In this document: positions 7,320-16,900 of the stretch, piece by piece
How positions within the stretch are numbered: the stretch's first letter is position 1
Layout: the number at the start of each line of letters is the position of its first letter
DNA from: Streptomyces inusitatus
Lineage (GTDB): Bacteria; Actinomycetota; Actinomycetes; Streptomycetales; Streptomycetaceae
NCBI RefSeq assembly: GCF_014651115.1
Contig: NZ_BMWG01000001.1
Coordinates: 310,001-374,000 of the forward strand
Direction of reading: 5' to 3'
Length of the DNA stretch: 64,000 nt
The notes under the pieces: model-generated
Told to the model about the DNA's origin: nothing
Database searches by the model: none
What the model saw: the letters and a program-made list of their open reading frames with translations, nothing else
Made by a program: the position numbers and the translations under genes

Positions 7320-9596
7320 ATGCAACTCGCCGCGATCGTCGTGTCGCTGGTCCTGACCGTGGTCGGCGTCGCGCTCATCGCCCGAGCCGTCGCGGAGATC
7401 TACCGGTTCGTCCGGCTCGGCCAACCCGTGCCCGCCGGCAGCCGTACCGACAGCCCGAGGCAGCGAGCGATCACCCTGGCCAAGGAGTTCCTCGGCCACA
7501 CCCGGATGAACCGCTGGGGCATCGTCGGCTTCGCGCACTGGTTCGTCGCGATCGGCTTCCTCACCCTGCCGCCCACCCTGGCCCAGGCGTACGGCCAGCT
7601 CTTCAAGGCCGACTGGACGCTCCCGGTCATCGGCGGCTTCGTCCCCTTCGAGATGTACATCGAGTTCATCGGCCTGATGACCGTGGTGGGCATCCTCGTC
7701 CTGATCGGGATCCGGCTGCTCAACCTGCCCTCCCGGGCTGGCCGCAAATCGCGCTTCGCGGGCTCCAAGGCCTGGCAGGCCTACTTCGTCGAATACATCA
7801 TCCTCACCATCGGCCTCGCCATCCTCGCCCTGCGCGGGCTTGAGGGCGCGATCCACCACATCGACGGCTACCAGGCCGCGTACTTCGTCTCGTACCCCCT
7901 GGTCCTGCTCTTCGACGGGCTGGCCACCAGCACCCTCCAGACCTGGATCTACTTCACCGCCATGGTGAAGATCGGCACCTCCCTGATCTGGATGATCACG
8001 GTCTCGCTCAACACCAACATGGGCGTCGCCTGGCACCGCTTCCTCGGCTTCCCCAACATCTGGTTCAAGCGGAACGCCGACGGCGCCACCGCGCTCGGCG
8101 CGCTCCAGCCGATGACCTCGGGCGGCAAGGAGATCGACTTCGAGACGGTCTTCGACGACGAGGGCGAGGAGGCCGTCTTCGGCGCCTCCCAGGTCGAGCA
8201 CTTCTCCTGGAAGGGCATCCTCGACTTCTCCACCTGCACCGAGTGCGGCCGCTGCCAGTCCCAGTGCCCCGCCTGGAACACCGGCAAGCCCCTCTCCCCC
8301 AAGCTCCTGATCATGTCCCTGCGCGACCATGCGCACGCCAAGGCCCCCTATCTGCTGGCCGGCGGCGGCAAGACCATGGAGGGCGAGGAGAAGGCGTCCG
8401 CCGAGGCCCTGAAGGACGTCCCCGCCGCCGCCCTGGCGGAGGCGGAGCGCCCGCTGATCGGCACCCTGGAGGAGAACGGGGTCATCGACCCCGACGTGCT
8501 GTGGTCCTGCACCACCTGCGGCGCGTGCGTCGAGCAGTGCCCGGTCGACATCGAGCACATCGACCACATCGTCGACATGCGCCGCTACCAGGTGATGATC
8601 GAGTCCGCGTTCCCCTCCGAGGCGGGCACGATGCTCAAGAACCTGGAGAAGAAGGGCAACCCCTGGGGCCTGGCGAAGAAGCAGCGCGTCGAGTGGACCA
8701 AGGAGGTCGACTTCGAGGTCCCGATCGTCGGCCAGGACGTCGAGGACCTCACCGAGGTCGACTACCTCTACTGGGTCGGCTGCGCCGGCGCGCTGGAGGA
8801 CCGGGCCAAGAAGACCACCAAGGCCTTCGCCGAACTGCTGCACATCGCGGGCGTGAAGTTCGCGATCATGGGCGGCGAGGAGAAGTGCACCGGCGACTCA
8901 CCCCGCCGGCTGGGCAATGAGCCGCTCTTCCAGCAGCTCGGCCAGGAGAACGTGGCGATGCTGAACATGGCCTTCGGCGAGGATGACGAGGATCCCGCGA
9001 CCCGCAAGCCCAAGGCCGCCAAGCGGATCGTCGCCACCTGCCCGCACTGCTTCAACACCATCGCCAACGAGTACCCGCAGCTCGGCGGCGAGTTCGAGGT
9101 CATCCACCACACCCAGCTGCTCCAGCATCTGATCGACGAGGGCCGACTGGTCCCGGTGACGCCCGTCGAGGGCCTGATCACCTACCACGACCCGTGCTAC
9201 CTGGGCCGTCACAACAAGGTCTACACCCCGCCGCGCGAGATCATGTCCGCCGTCCCGGGCCTGCGCCAGCAGGAGATGCACCGCCACAAGGAACGCGGCT
9301 TCTGCTGCGGCGCGGGCGGCGCGCGGATGTGGATGGAGGAGCGGATCGGCAAGCGCATCAACACCGAGCGGGTCGACGAGGCGCTCTCCCTCAACCCCGA
9401 CATCGTCTCCACCGCCTGCCCGTTCTGCCTGGTGATGCTCACCGACTCGGTCAACGGCAAGAAGAACGACGGCCAGGCGAAGGAGAGCCTCCAGGTCGTG
9501 GACGTCGCACAACTCCTCCTCGACTCGGTGCGCACCCCTCCGTCCGACCCGGCCCCGGACCCGGCGTCGACCGCCGAACCGGAGCCCGCGCGCTAG
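7320..9596 (+). CDS. Membrane Fe-S oxidoreductase, HdrD/GlpC-like
   Basis: A 758-residue fusion. The first 250 or so residues hold several transmembrane helices, like a nitrate-reductase gamma or HdrE-type quinone-interacting module. Next come two 4Fe-4S ferredoxin motifs, CTECGRCQSQCP (from residue 306) and CTTCGACVEQCP (from residue 397), and then two cysteine-rich CCG-type domains (DPCYLGRHN, GFCCGAGGARMWMEE). This is the layout of actinobacterial heterodisulfide-reductase-related proteins that pass electrons to or from the quinone pool; the partner is unknown. GAGGAG precedes the ATG. The TAG stop takes its last base from the MITE inserted at this position. No operon partner is adjacent. 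Confidence 0.9.
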   Translation: MQLAAIVVSLVLTVVGVALIARAVAEIYRFVRLGQPVPAGSRTDSPRQRAITLAKEFLGHTRMNRWGIVGFAHWFVAIGFLTLPPTLAQAYGQLFKADWTLPVIGGFVPFEMYIEFIGLMTVVGILVLIGIRLLNLPSRAGRKSRFAGSKAWQAYFVEYIILTIGLAILALRGLEGAIHHIDGYQAAYFVSYPLVLLFDGLATSTLQTWIYFTAMVKIGTSLIWMITVSLNTNMGVAWHRFLGFPNIWFKRNADGATALGALQPMTSGGKEIDFETVFDDEGEEAVFGASQVEHFSWKGILDFSTCTECGRCQSQCPAWNTGKPLSPKLLIMSLRDHAHAKAPYLLAGGGKTMEGEEKASAEALKDVPAAALAEAERPLIGTLEENGVIDPDVLWSCTTCGACVEQCPVDIEHIDHIVDMRRYQVMIESAFPSEAGTMLKNLEKKGNPWGLAKKQRVEWTKEVDFEVPIVGQDVEDLTEVDYLYWVGCAGALEDRAKKTTKAFAELLHIAGVKFAIMGGEEKCTGDSPRRLGNEPLFQQLGQENVAMLNMAFGEDDEDPATRKPKAAKRIVATCPHCFNTIANEYPQLGGEFEVIHHTQLLQHLIDEGRLVPVTPVEGLITYHDPCYLGRHNKVYTPPREIMSAVPGLRQQEMHRHKERGFCCGAGGARMWMEERIGKRINTERVDEALSLNPDIVSTACPFCLVMLTDSVNGKKNDGQAKESLQVVDVAQLLLDSVRTPPSDPAPDPASTAEPEPAR

Positions 9597-9854
9597 GGAG
9601 TGTCTTCAAAGTAGCGTCGTCCTCCCGTAGGGAGGGTCTGGCGGGGTCTGGTGCTCCCCCTGGGCCTTCGGCCCGGGAGGTGCCCCCAGATCGCAAGGCG
9701 GAGGAGGGAGTCGACGCGGTGGGGGTACTCCCCCTGGCTCCGCCGGGGGCACCCCCACCCGGGCGAAGCCCAGGGGGCCGTCGGCGACCGACGACAACGC
9801 GGCGAGCGTGCGTGCCAGGGCACGACAGGCAGACGGGACTTTGAAGACACGACC
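9596..9854. mobile_element. IS630/Tc1-mariner-type MITE
   Basis: A 259-bp element without a transposase. Its 17-bp terminal inverted repeats GGGAGTGTCTTCAAAGT (9596-9612) and, reversed, GGTCGTGTCTTCAAAGT (9838-9854) match at 15 of 17 positions. A TA dinucleotide flanks each end (9594-9595 and 9855-9856), the target duplication typical of IS630/Tc1-mariner elements, in a CTAG-like context. The interior is palindromic GC-rich sequence without a credible ORF. It abuts the stop codon of the Fe-S oxidoreductase. The family assignment rests on TIR plus TA duplication and is inference. Confidence 0.75.
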
Positions 9855-10003
9855 TAGGGCCTCTCGTGGGGGAGCCCCCGCCGTCCCTCCTGTACGGGGC
9901 GGGCTCGGGGCTCCCTTAGGGGATGTCACAGCTCTGCGGCAAAGGGCCCTTCCACCCGGGCCCGCCGGTACTGGAACGGGCCCGAGCGGGTACGTTCGAC
10001 AAC

Positions 10004-10966
10004 GTGGCTGGATTCAGGATCGGACGCGGCCGGGACAACCGCACGCAGCAGCAGCAACCGCGGCAGGCACCGCCACCGCACGGTGGCGGCGGCCGTGCGG
10101 CACCTCCGCACACCCAACAGCAGCCGCCCCAGTGGCCCCAGCCGCCGGGCGGCGGCCACCGCGGTGGACCCCACCAGGGCGAACCGGAGTACTTCGGCGA
10201 CCCGTACCAGCAACAGCAGCCCCCGCGGCAACCCCCGTACGGCGGCCCCGCCCCGGCCCACGACCCGTACGCCAACGCCCCGGCCCCCGCTCCCTACGCG
10301 AACAGCCCGCGCCACGACCCGTACGCGAACAACCCCGGCCATACCCAGGCGTTCCGCGTGGACGACCCCTACGGCCAGGGCGCGACCTACCAGGCGGGCG
10401 ACGCCCCCGCCGCGCCGCCCGCCGGTCCCAGGCTGCCCTGGAAACAGCTGCTGAGCGGGATGGTGCTGCGCCCGGCCGTGACATTCGGGCAGATGCGGGA
10501 CTACGCGGTGTGGGGCCCCGCGCTGGCGATCACCTTCGTCTACGGCATGCTCGCGATCTTCGGCTTCGACAAGGCGCGCGAGGAGACCATCAACGCGACG
10601 ATCTCGTCGGCGATCCCCTACGTCCTGACCACCGGCGTCGCCTTCGTCATCGGCGGTCTGATCCTCGGCGCGGTCACCCACACCCTCGCCCGCCAGCTCG
10701 GCGGCACCGGCGCCTGGCAGCCCACGGTCGGCTTCTCCATGCTCCTCATGTCGGTCACCGACGCGCCCCGGCTGCTCTTCGCCATGTTCCTCGGCGGCGA
10801 GAACGCCCTCGTCCAGGTCGTCGGCTGGATGACCTGGCTGGCGGCCGGCGCGCTCTTCACCGTGATGGTCGGCAAGTCCCACGACCTGCCCTGGCCGAAG
10901 GCGCTGGGCGCTTCGGCCATCCAGCTGATCGCCCTGCTCTCGATCATCAAGCTGGGCACGATCTGA
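10004..10966 (+). CDS. Yip1-like integral membrane protein
   Basis: A 320-residue protein with a long disordered Gln/Pro/Gly-rich N-terminus (about 1-145) containing HDPYANN- and DPYG-type repeats. A four- or five-helix membrane domain of Yip1 type follows (about 150-320). It begins LPWKQLLSGMVLRPAVTF, the short amphipathic entry typical of this family. The GTG at 10004 (VAGFRIGRGRDN) is preferred over an upstream in-frame codon because this N-terminus is characteristic of Streptomyces homologues. The function is unknown, perhaps membrane organisation or trafficking. A perfect terminator follows. Confidence 0.8.
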   Translation: MAGFRIGRGRDNRTQQQQPRQAPPPHGGGGRAAPPHTQQQPPQWPQPPGGGHRGGPHQGEPEYFGDPYQQQQPPRQPPYGGPAPAHDPYANAPAPAPYANSPRHDPYANNPGHTQAFRVDDPYGQGATYQAGDAPAAPPAGPRLPWKQLLSGMVLRPAVTFGQMRDYAVWGPALAITFVYGMLAIFGFDKAREETINATISSAIPYVLTTGVAFVIGGLILGAVTHTLARQLGGTGAWQPTVGFSMLLMSVTDAPRLLFAMFLGGENALVQVVGWMTWLAAGALFTVMVGKSHDLPWPKALGASAIQLIALLSIIKLGTI

Positions 10967-10981
10967 CCCCTTTGAGCATGC

Positions 10982-11017
10982 GAAAGGGCCCCGCCGCCTC
11001 GGCAGCGGGGCCCTTTC
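10982..11017. terminator. Bidirectional stem-loop terminator
   Basis: GAAAGGGCCCCGC (10982-10994) pairs perfectly with GCGGGGCCCTTTC (11005-11017), with A- and T-rich stem ends. It lies between the convergent Yip1-like and phosphoribosyltransferase genes and can serve both. Confidence 0.9.
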
Positions 11018-11064
11018 CGCACTCCGTGTCCCGTGTTCCGTGTCCTGTGTTCCGTGCTCCTGGG

Positions 11065-11568
11065 TCAGGCGTCGAGAACCTGTCCGGACCTGCGGACGAC
11101 GGGCTTCTCGACACTCCAGGGGAAATTGATCCACTCGTCGGTGCGCTTCCACACGTACTCGCACTTCACCAGCGAGTGCGACTTCTCGTAGATGACCGCG
11201 GAGCGCACTTCGGCGACATGGTCGACACAGAAGTCGTGGACCAGCTTCAGGGTCTTCCCCGTGTCGGCGACATCGTCGGCGATGAGGACCTTCTTGTCCG
11301 AGAAGTCGATCGCGTTGGGCACCGGCGCCAGCATGACCGGCATCTCCAGCGTGGTCCCCACCCCGGTGTAGAACTCCACATTCACCAGATGGATGTTCTT
11401 GCAGTCCAGCGCGTACGCCAGCCCACCGGCGACAAAGACCCCGCCGCGCGCGATGGAGAGGACGATGTCGGGCTCGTACCCGTCGTCCGCGATCGTCTGC
11501 GCCAGCTCACGGATCGCGCCGCCGAACCTGTCGTACGTCAGGTTCTCTCGTACATCACTCATGCTCAC
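11065..11568 (-). CDS. Phosphoribosyltransferase
   Basis: A 167-residue type I phosphoribosyltransferase. The PRPP-binding signature [13 protein letters not shown] sits at about 94-106. The N-terminus ([18 protein letters not shown]) supplies the first PRPP-loop region. The protein resembles xanthine/hypoxanthine PRTases, but the base specificity cannot be read. Its start overlaps the end of dcd by 4 nt, so the two form a nucleotide-metabolism operon in which salvage is linked to dCTP deamination. Confidence 0.88.
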   Translation of the reverse strand: MSMSDVRENLTYDRFGGAIRELAQTIADDGYEPDIVLSIARGGVFVAGGLAYALDCKNIHLVNVEFYTGVGTTLEMPVMLAPVPNAIDFSDKKVLIADDVADTGKTLKLVHDFCVDHVAEVRSAVIYEKSHSLVKCEYVWKRTDEWINFPWSVEKPVVRRSGQVLDA

Positions 11569-12140
11569 ACCTGCGTCCGGTGGAAATTCATGAACGAGCG
11601 CGAGGCGGTCGGCCCGCGCTGTCCCTGATAACGGGATCCGTACCGCTCACTCCCGTACGGGAATTCCGCGGGCGAGGTCAGCCGGAACATGCACAGCTGG
11701 CCGATCTTCATACCCGGCCAGAGCTTGATCGGCAGCGTCGCGAGGTTCGACAGCTCCAGCGTCACATGCCCGGAGAAACCCGGGTCGATGAAGCCGGCCG
11801 TCGAATGGGTGACCAGCCCGAGCCGCCCGAGGGAACTCTTCCCCTCCAGCCGCGACGCGATGTCGTCGGGCAACCCGATGACCTCGTAGGTCGACGCCAG
11901 GACGAACTCCCCGGGGTGGAGGATGAACGCCTCGTCGCCCTCGGGTTCGACCGTCCGTGTGAGGTCGGCCTGCTCGACCGCTGGGTCGATATGGGGGTAG
12001 CGGTGGTTCTCGAACACCCGAAAATAGCGGTCCAGCCGCACATCGATGCTCGAGGGCTGCACCATGGAATCGTCGAACGGGTCGATGCGCACCCGACCGG
12101 CGTCGATCTCGGCCCGGATGTCCTTGTCTGAGAGAAGCAC
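11565..12140 (-). CDS. dcd: dCTP deaminase
   Basis: A 191-residue trimeric dCTP deaminase/dUTPase-fold enzyme. [14 protein letters not shown] (about 110-123) and [20 protein letters not shown] (about 125-144) are the conserved nucleotide-binding and catalytic blocks, and QPSSIDVRL is near the N-terminus. It converts dCTP to dUTP for dTMP synthesis; some actinobacterial forms are bifunctional and yield dUMP. Length is normal. It is first in a two-gene operon with the phosphoribosyltransferase. Confidence 0.97.
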   Translation of the reverse strand: MLLSDKDIRAEIDAGRVRIDPFDDSMVQPSSIDVRLDRYFRVFENHRYPHIDPAVEQADLTRTVEPEGDEAFILHPGEFVLASTYEVIGLPDDIASRLEGKSSLGRLGLVTHSTAGFIDPGFSGHVTLELSNLATLPIKLWPGMKIGQLCMFRLTSPAEFPYGSERYGSRYQGQRGPTASRSFMNFHRTQV

Positions 12141-12220
12141 CCCCCGAGGATACGCAGAGCACGCGGACCCGCCCTAACTCGGACAGCCCCGCGCGCCCCA
12201 TCCTCACCCCCGCCAAGCCG

Positions 12221-12403
12221 CTACCGCTTCTCCCGCACCACCGGCACTACCGGCACCACACTCCGCAACCGCGCACACCTCGGACACCGAATCAACCGCC
12301 CGGGCCCAATCCGCCCGGCCCCGAGCTGCTGCATCGGAAACGAAGCGGTAGTGAAAACGTGCCCCTCGGCACAGCGGACGACGGTACTTTCCATCAAGTC
12401 CAT
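12221..12403 (-). CDS. Small zinc-ribbon-like protein
   Basis: A 60-residue protein with RCAEGH near residues 10-15 and CPRC near 40-43, a possible Cys4/Cys3His zinc ribbon. The ATG at 12401-12403 is chosen for a GAAGGGACC ribosome site a few nt upstream; the longer frame starting at 12442 lacks one. Similar tiny proteins are conserved in Streptomyces next to tRNA and dcd genes. The function is unknown, possibly nucleic-acid binding. Confidence 0.7.
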   Translation of the reverse strand: MDLMESTVVRCAEGHVFTTASFPMQQLGAGRIGPGRLIRCPRCARLRSVVPVVPVVREKR

Positions 12404-12580
12404 CTGGTCCCTTCCCCAACAAATGCGGACGAACACCCACATTAGGGGATCCCCACCCCACCCTCACCCCCGGCACTCCGCCCCCACCGTACGCCCCCAA
12501 CTCCCGCCCCTCACCGCCCCATCCGCCCTCCAACGACCCCTCACCGGCGCAGCGTCGTACGCCCGGGGGCGGGGATGGGG

Positions 12581-12586
12581 TAGAGT
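12581..12586 (+). promoter_or_regulatory. Possible -10 of tRNA-Gly
   Basis: TAGAGT lies 36 nt before the mature 5' end of tRNA-Gly and resembles an actinobacterial -10. No convincing -35 is visible upstream. Confidence 0.35.
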
Positions 12587-12622
12587 GAGCGGCGTTGCGG
12601 ATCTGGGAGTCCAGGTCCTCGC

Positions 12623-12696
12623 GCGGGTGTAGTTTAATGGTAGAACATGAGCTTCCCAAGCTCAGAGCGCGAGTTCGATTCTCGTCACCCGCTCCA
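12623..12696 (+). tRNA. tRNA-Gly (anticodon CCC)
   Basis: The acceptor stem GCGGGTG (12623-12629) pairs with CACCCGC (12686-12692). The D arm is AGTTTAATGGTAGAAC. The anticodon loop TTCCCAA gives CCC, the T arm is GAGTTCGATTCTC, and CCA is encoded (12694-12696). Its 3' half plus downstream terminator is duplicated at 19474-19567, so it served as an integration site. Confidence 0.97.
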
Positions 12697-12747
12697 AGCA
12701 GAAGCCCCAGGCCAGCGGCCCGGGGCTTTCGTGTTGTCTAGACCACT
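12653..12747 (+). repeat. attL (tRNA-Gly 3' end)
   Basis: The left copy of the integration repeat spans the tRNA from its anticodon loop, the CCA end, the terminator stem and TCTAGACCACT. It keeps the functional tRNA. Confidence 0.75.
12702..12728 (+). terminator. tRNA-Gly terminator
   Basis: AAGCCCC (12702-12708) pairs with GGGGCTT (12722-12728) immediately after the tRNA, followed by T-rich sequence. The same hairpin is copied in attR (19523-19549). Confidence 0.8.
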
Positions 12748-12923
12748 CGCTGTGATGACGTGCCCTTCGCCTGCCCGATGGGCGGCAATCCGATCTTGAT
12801 GCCACCGGGCTGTGCCCGCCGGCTCTGGCTCGCGGATGCGCCCCGCCTTGTTGCAGGATTCCTGGCGGTCTCGCTTGGCGGGGGCCTACGGTGCTTGTGG
12901 GTTCGAGAGCCGGAGGGGGTTCC

Positions 12924-13319
12924 GTGAGGGGTACGGGGTTGGCGGGGCGGATCGCTGAGCGGCGGGCGGGGGCGGGTGACCCCCGGGAGCTGGTCGGGGA
13001 ACTGCGGCGCTCGCTGGTGTTGGTACCAGTCGATGGCGGTGGCCTGTGGACGGCGGAGTTCGGTGGGGTGCGGTGGGTGTGCGGCTTCACGGACGAGGAG
13101 GCGTTGGCACGGTTCGCGGAGGCGCGCGGGGAGGCGGGGCGGTCGTGGGAGTTCGCCGAGGTGCGTGGGGCGCGATTGCTGGACGAGATGGTTCCGGCGT
13201 TGGGGGTGCCGGCCGGGGTGGCGGTGAATGTCGCGGACGGGGAGGGGGCGATGCTGTTCCCGCCGGTCGCGGGCATCGTGCCGGACGCAGTGGCCGTGGA
13301 CGCGGAGGGCCGGGGCTGA
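12924..13319 (+). CDS. SseB-like protein in toxin cassette
   Basis: A 131-residue protein that matches the SseB N-terminal fold seen beside actinobacterial polymorphic toxins. The segment RRSLVLVPVDGGGLWTAEFG (about 35-54), then VCGFTDEEALARFAEARG, and finally GVAVNVADGEG, is the typical order. The GTG at 12924 follows GGAGGGGG at good spacing. Its TGA overlaps the ATG of the next gene by one base. It is likely an adaptor or chaperone for the RHS toxin or its WXG-like partner; the role is inferred from context. Confidence 0.65.
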   Translation: MRGTGLAGRIAERRAGAGDPRELVGELRRSLVLVPVDGGGLWTAEFGGVRWVCGFTDEEALARFAEARGEAGRSWEFAEVRGARLLDEMVPALGVPAGVAVNVADGEGAMLFPPVAGIVPDAVAVDAEGRG

Positions 13320-13963
13320 TGGGCGGCGGGGCGGAGGATCTCGGAGTCGGCCGGGAGAGTGTTCAGCAGATCACCTCGGGGCTGCGGGCCGCGATCGCCG
13401 AGCTCGGCGAGTTCGGTACCAACACCGGGTCGCTGATGGGCAAGGGGCTCTCGGATCTGTCGATGACGGGGATGGAAGCCGGACACCACGGACTATCGAC
13501 GGACTTCGAGGACTTCTGCGAACGCTGGGAGTGGGGGATGCGGGCGCTGGTCCAGGACGCGAACACGATCGCGGCGAAGCTGGGGCTGGCGGCGGGGCTG
13601 GTCTGGGAGGAGGACCGGTACGTCGAGGGCACGATGAAGGTCGCGGTGAACGCCGCCGTCGGCAATCCGCACGCCTCCGAGGACGAGATCGTCAAGCAGG
13701 AGTGGGGCGAGGTCCTCAGGCCCGACTATCTGGACCCGGACTACAGCCGGGAGTCGTTCGACCGGGCGAAGGCCGAGGCCGGTCAGACCTGGAAGGACAC
13801 GGGGCGGGCGGTGCTGACCGAGGGCATGGGCGGGCAGCGGGTCAGCGCGATCAACGACCTGATCGGCGTCGACCAGGAGCAGTTCGAACGGGCCGTCGAC
13901 AGCGCCTACGGGCCCTCGCCCGAGGAACGGGCCGCACAGCAGCAGGGCAGTGGGGGGAGCTGA
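13319..13963 (+). CDS. WXG100/ESX-like partner protein
   Basis: A 214-residue, mainly helical protein. The N-terminal half (VQQITSGLRAAIAELGEFG through ALVQDANTIAAKLGLAAGLV) looks like the ESX/WXG100 helical hairpin of type VII-secreted toxins and includes a CERWEWG Trp motif. The C-terminus is acidic and Gln-rich. It starts at the ATG overlapping the previous stop and ends 3 nt before the RHS gene. It is probably co-secreted with, or targets, the toxin. Confidence 0.65.
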   Translation: MGGGAEDLGVGRESVQQITSGLRAAIAELGEFGTNTGSLMGKGLSDLSMTGMEAGHHGLSTDFEDFCERWEWGMRALVQDANTIAAKLGLAAGLVWEEDRYVEGTMKVAVNAAVGNPHASEDEIVKQEWGEVLRPDYLDPDYSRESFDRAKAEAGQTWKDTGRAVLTEGMGGQRVSAINDLIGVDQEQFERAVDSAYGPSPEERAAQQQGSGGS

Positions 13964-13966
13964 GCC

Positions 13967-16900
13967 ATGGGCATCGGGGACATCGTCAGTGATCTCACTC
14001 CGGATTCGGTGGAGAACGCGGTCGAGAAGGGGACCGAGTGGGTGGGGAACCGGGTCGAGGACGCCGGGGACTGGACCGCCGACCGGCTCGACGACGTCGG
14101 CTGGGAGTCCGGATCCGACTGGGTCCGGGACAAGTCGCGCTCCCTCGCCAACCGCATGGGCGCGGAAGTCGACGAGCTCGATCTCGGACAGAGCGAGGAC
14201 AAAACCAAACTGGTCTACGGGTCACCGTCGAAGCTGCGTTCCACGGCCGCCCATCTGAAGGATCTCCAGAAGGCCTTCGACAGCGTCGGCAAAGGGCTCG
14301 GAGGGCTGGACTCCTCGGCGCTCAAGGGACAGGCCGCGGACGCGTTCCGCGCGACGGTGAAAATCGAGCCGCCGAAGTGGTTCAAGGGCGCGGACGCTTT
14401 CGGGAAGGCAGCTGGAGCGCTGGAGTCCTTCGCATCGACGGTGGAGTGGGCACAGGGCCAGGCGCAGACCGCGATCGACAAGTGGAAGGCCGGGACGAAG
14501 GCCTCCGAGGACGCCCTGGACGCGCACAAGGCAAGCGTCGACACCTACAACAGAGCCACTGACCAGTACAACGCGAAGCCCGCCGACCAGCGGGACCCGT
14601 CATCTCTGCCGCCGAAGCCGGGCGCGTTCTCCGACCCGGGGAAAGCACGGATGGAGGAGGCCCAGGAACTCCTCGCCGAGGCCCGCAAGCAGCGGAACAG
14701 CGCTGCCGAGACCGCCCGCGGCGCGGTGGCGGCGGCACGCGACGCGGCCCCGCCGAAGCCCTCGTACGCCGCCCAGATGGCGGACGGCCTGGCCGAGTAC
14801 GAGGTGCTGCGGACCCACTTCGGCGCGGGGATAGTCAAAGGCACAGCAGGGCTGGTCACCTTCGCCCGCAGCCTCAATCCCCTCGACCCGTACAACATCA
14901 CGCACCCCGCCGAGTACGCCCTCGCGCTCAACAACACCGCCGCCGGACTGGTCATGGTCGCCAACGACCCCGCGGGCGCGGGCAAGCAGATGATCACCGG
15001 CTTCATGAAGGACCCCGCCGAGGGCTTCGGCCGACTCGTCCCCGACCTCCTGCTGACCGCCGCTACCGGCGGCGCCGGAGCCGGCGTCAAAGGCGCCCGG
15101 GTCGCGAAGGAAATGGCCGACCTCGCCACCGACACCAACCGGGCGCGCAACGCCGTCGACGACGCACCAGCGGGCACCCACAACCGTACCGACGGCGAGA
15201 AGACCACCAAGGGCACCGACCCCGTCGACCTCGCCACCGGCCGGATGTTCCTGCCCCAGACCGATGTAGTCCTTCCCGGCACCCTGCCTCTTGTCTTCAC
15301 ACGCCGTGTCGAGTCCGGCTACTCTCTCGGCCGATTCTTTGGCCCCTCCTGGGCCTCCACCGTCGACGAACGCCTGGAGATCGACGCGACCGGTGTCGTC
15401 CATGTGACCGACGACGGCAGGCTGATCACCTACCCCCACCCCGTCCCCGGACTGCCCACCCGGAGCGAGTCCGGGACCTCCCGCACCACACTCGTTCGCC
15501 TGAACGACGGCGACTACACGATCACCGACCCCGACACCGGCCGCACACACCACTTCGCGGCACCACCAGGAAACCCCGGCGACGACGGCGACGCCTGGGC
15601 CGTCCAGATCAGCGACCGCAACCACAACACCATCACCATCGACCGCGCCGACGACGGCACACCCCTGGCACTCGTCCACTCCGGCGGCTACCACCTCAGA
15701 CTCACCAGCGAAGACGGCCGAATGACGGCCCTGGCCCTCGCTGACGGCGAGGAGATCCATCCGATACGGCGTTACGGATACACGGCTGGCGACCTCACCA
15801 CCGTCACCAAACCCTCCGGTGCCACACTCACCTTCGAGTACGACCACCATCACCGAGTCATCGCCTGGATCGACTCCAACAACAGCCGTTACGAATACGC
15901 CTACGACCACCGGCACCGCGTGATCGCCGAAGGCGGCGAAGCCGGCCACTTCCGACTCACCCTCGCCTACGGTGACCCCGCCCCCGAAAGCGGCCACCGC
16001 ACCACCACCCTCACCACCGCCGAAGGACACACCACCCGCCACCTCATCAGCAGCGAAAGCCGCGTTCTGGCCACCACGGATCCGATCGGACACACCACCA
16101 GCCACACATACGACACCTGCGGCAACCGACTCACCCGTACAGACCCCCTCGGCCGGACAACAGCCTTCGCGTACGACGAAGACGGACGGCTCACCACCGT
16201 CACGCGCGCGGACGGTGCCGAACTACGCTCGACACACAACGAACTGGGGCTCCCAGCGGAGTTCATCGACCCCGACGGTGGCAGTCGCCGTCAGGCATAC
16301 GACGAACGCGGCAACCTCACAGCAGCCATCGACCAGGCAGGCCACACCACGCACTTTGCGTACAACAGCCATGGCCACCGTCTCTCGATCACCGACGCGC
16401 TGGGCGCGGTCACAACAATCCGCTGCGAACCCACTGGGCTGCCGGGGGAGGTGACCGATCCGCTCGGCGCCACCACCCGGTACGAACGCGACGCCTTCGG
16501 ACGCCCCGTGCGCATCACGGATCCGCTCGGCGCAATCACTCATCTCGAATGGGACGTCGACGGCAGGCTGTCACGCCGTACCGAACCGGACGGCTCGGTG
16601 GAATCCTGGGCATACGACGGCGAGGGCAACCGCACCAGCCACACCGACCGCCTTGGCCGAACCACCCGCTTCGAATTCACCCACTTCGACCTGCTGGCGG
16701 CCCGCGTCGGCCCCAACGGGGTACGCCACGAGTTCCGGCACGATTCCGAGCTGCGGCTTACTGAGGTTACCGGCCCATACGGACAAAAATGGGCTTACTC
16801 TTTCGATCCCGCCGGTCGGCTGGTCTCCGAGACGGACTTCGACGGACGCACCCTTCTCTACGCCCTCGACGCAGCCGGGCAGATCTCCCGTCGCACCGAC

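Noticed and set aside
7248-8843. 531-residue leftward frame opposite the Fe-S oxidoreductase
   Set aside because: Shadow of a clearly conserved gene on the plus strand.
9598-9990. Several short frames across the MITE
   Set aside because: No ribosome sites, no conserved motifs and palindromic DNA; they arise from the element's sequence.
12662-13489. Leftward frame ending in RVTRIELAL
   Set aside because: Antisense translation of the tRNA and of the SseB-like/WXG-like genes; a common artefact phrase at tRNA 3' ends.
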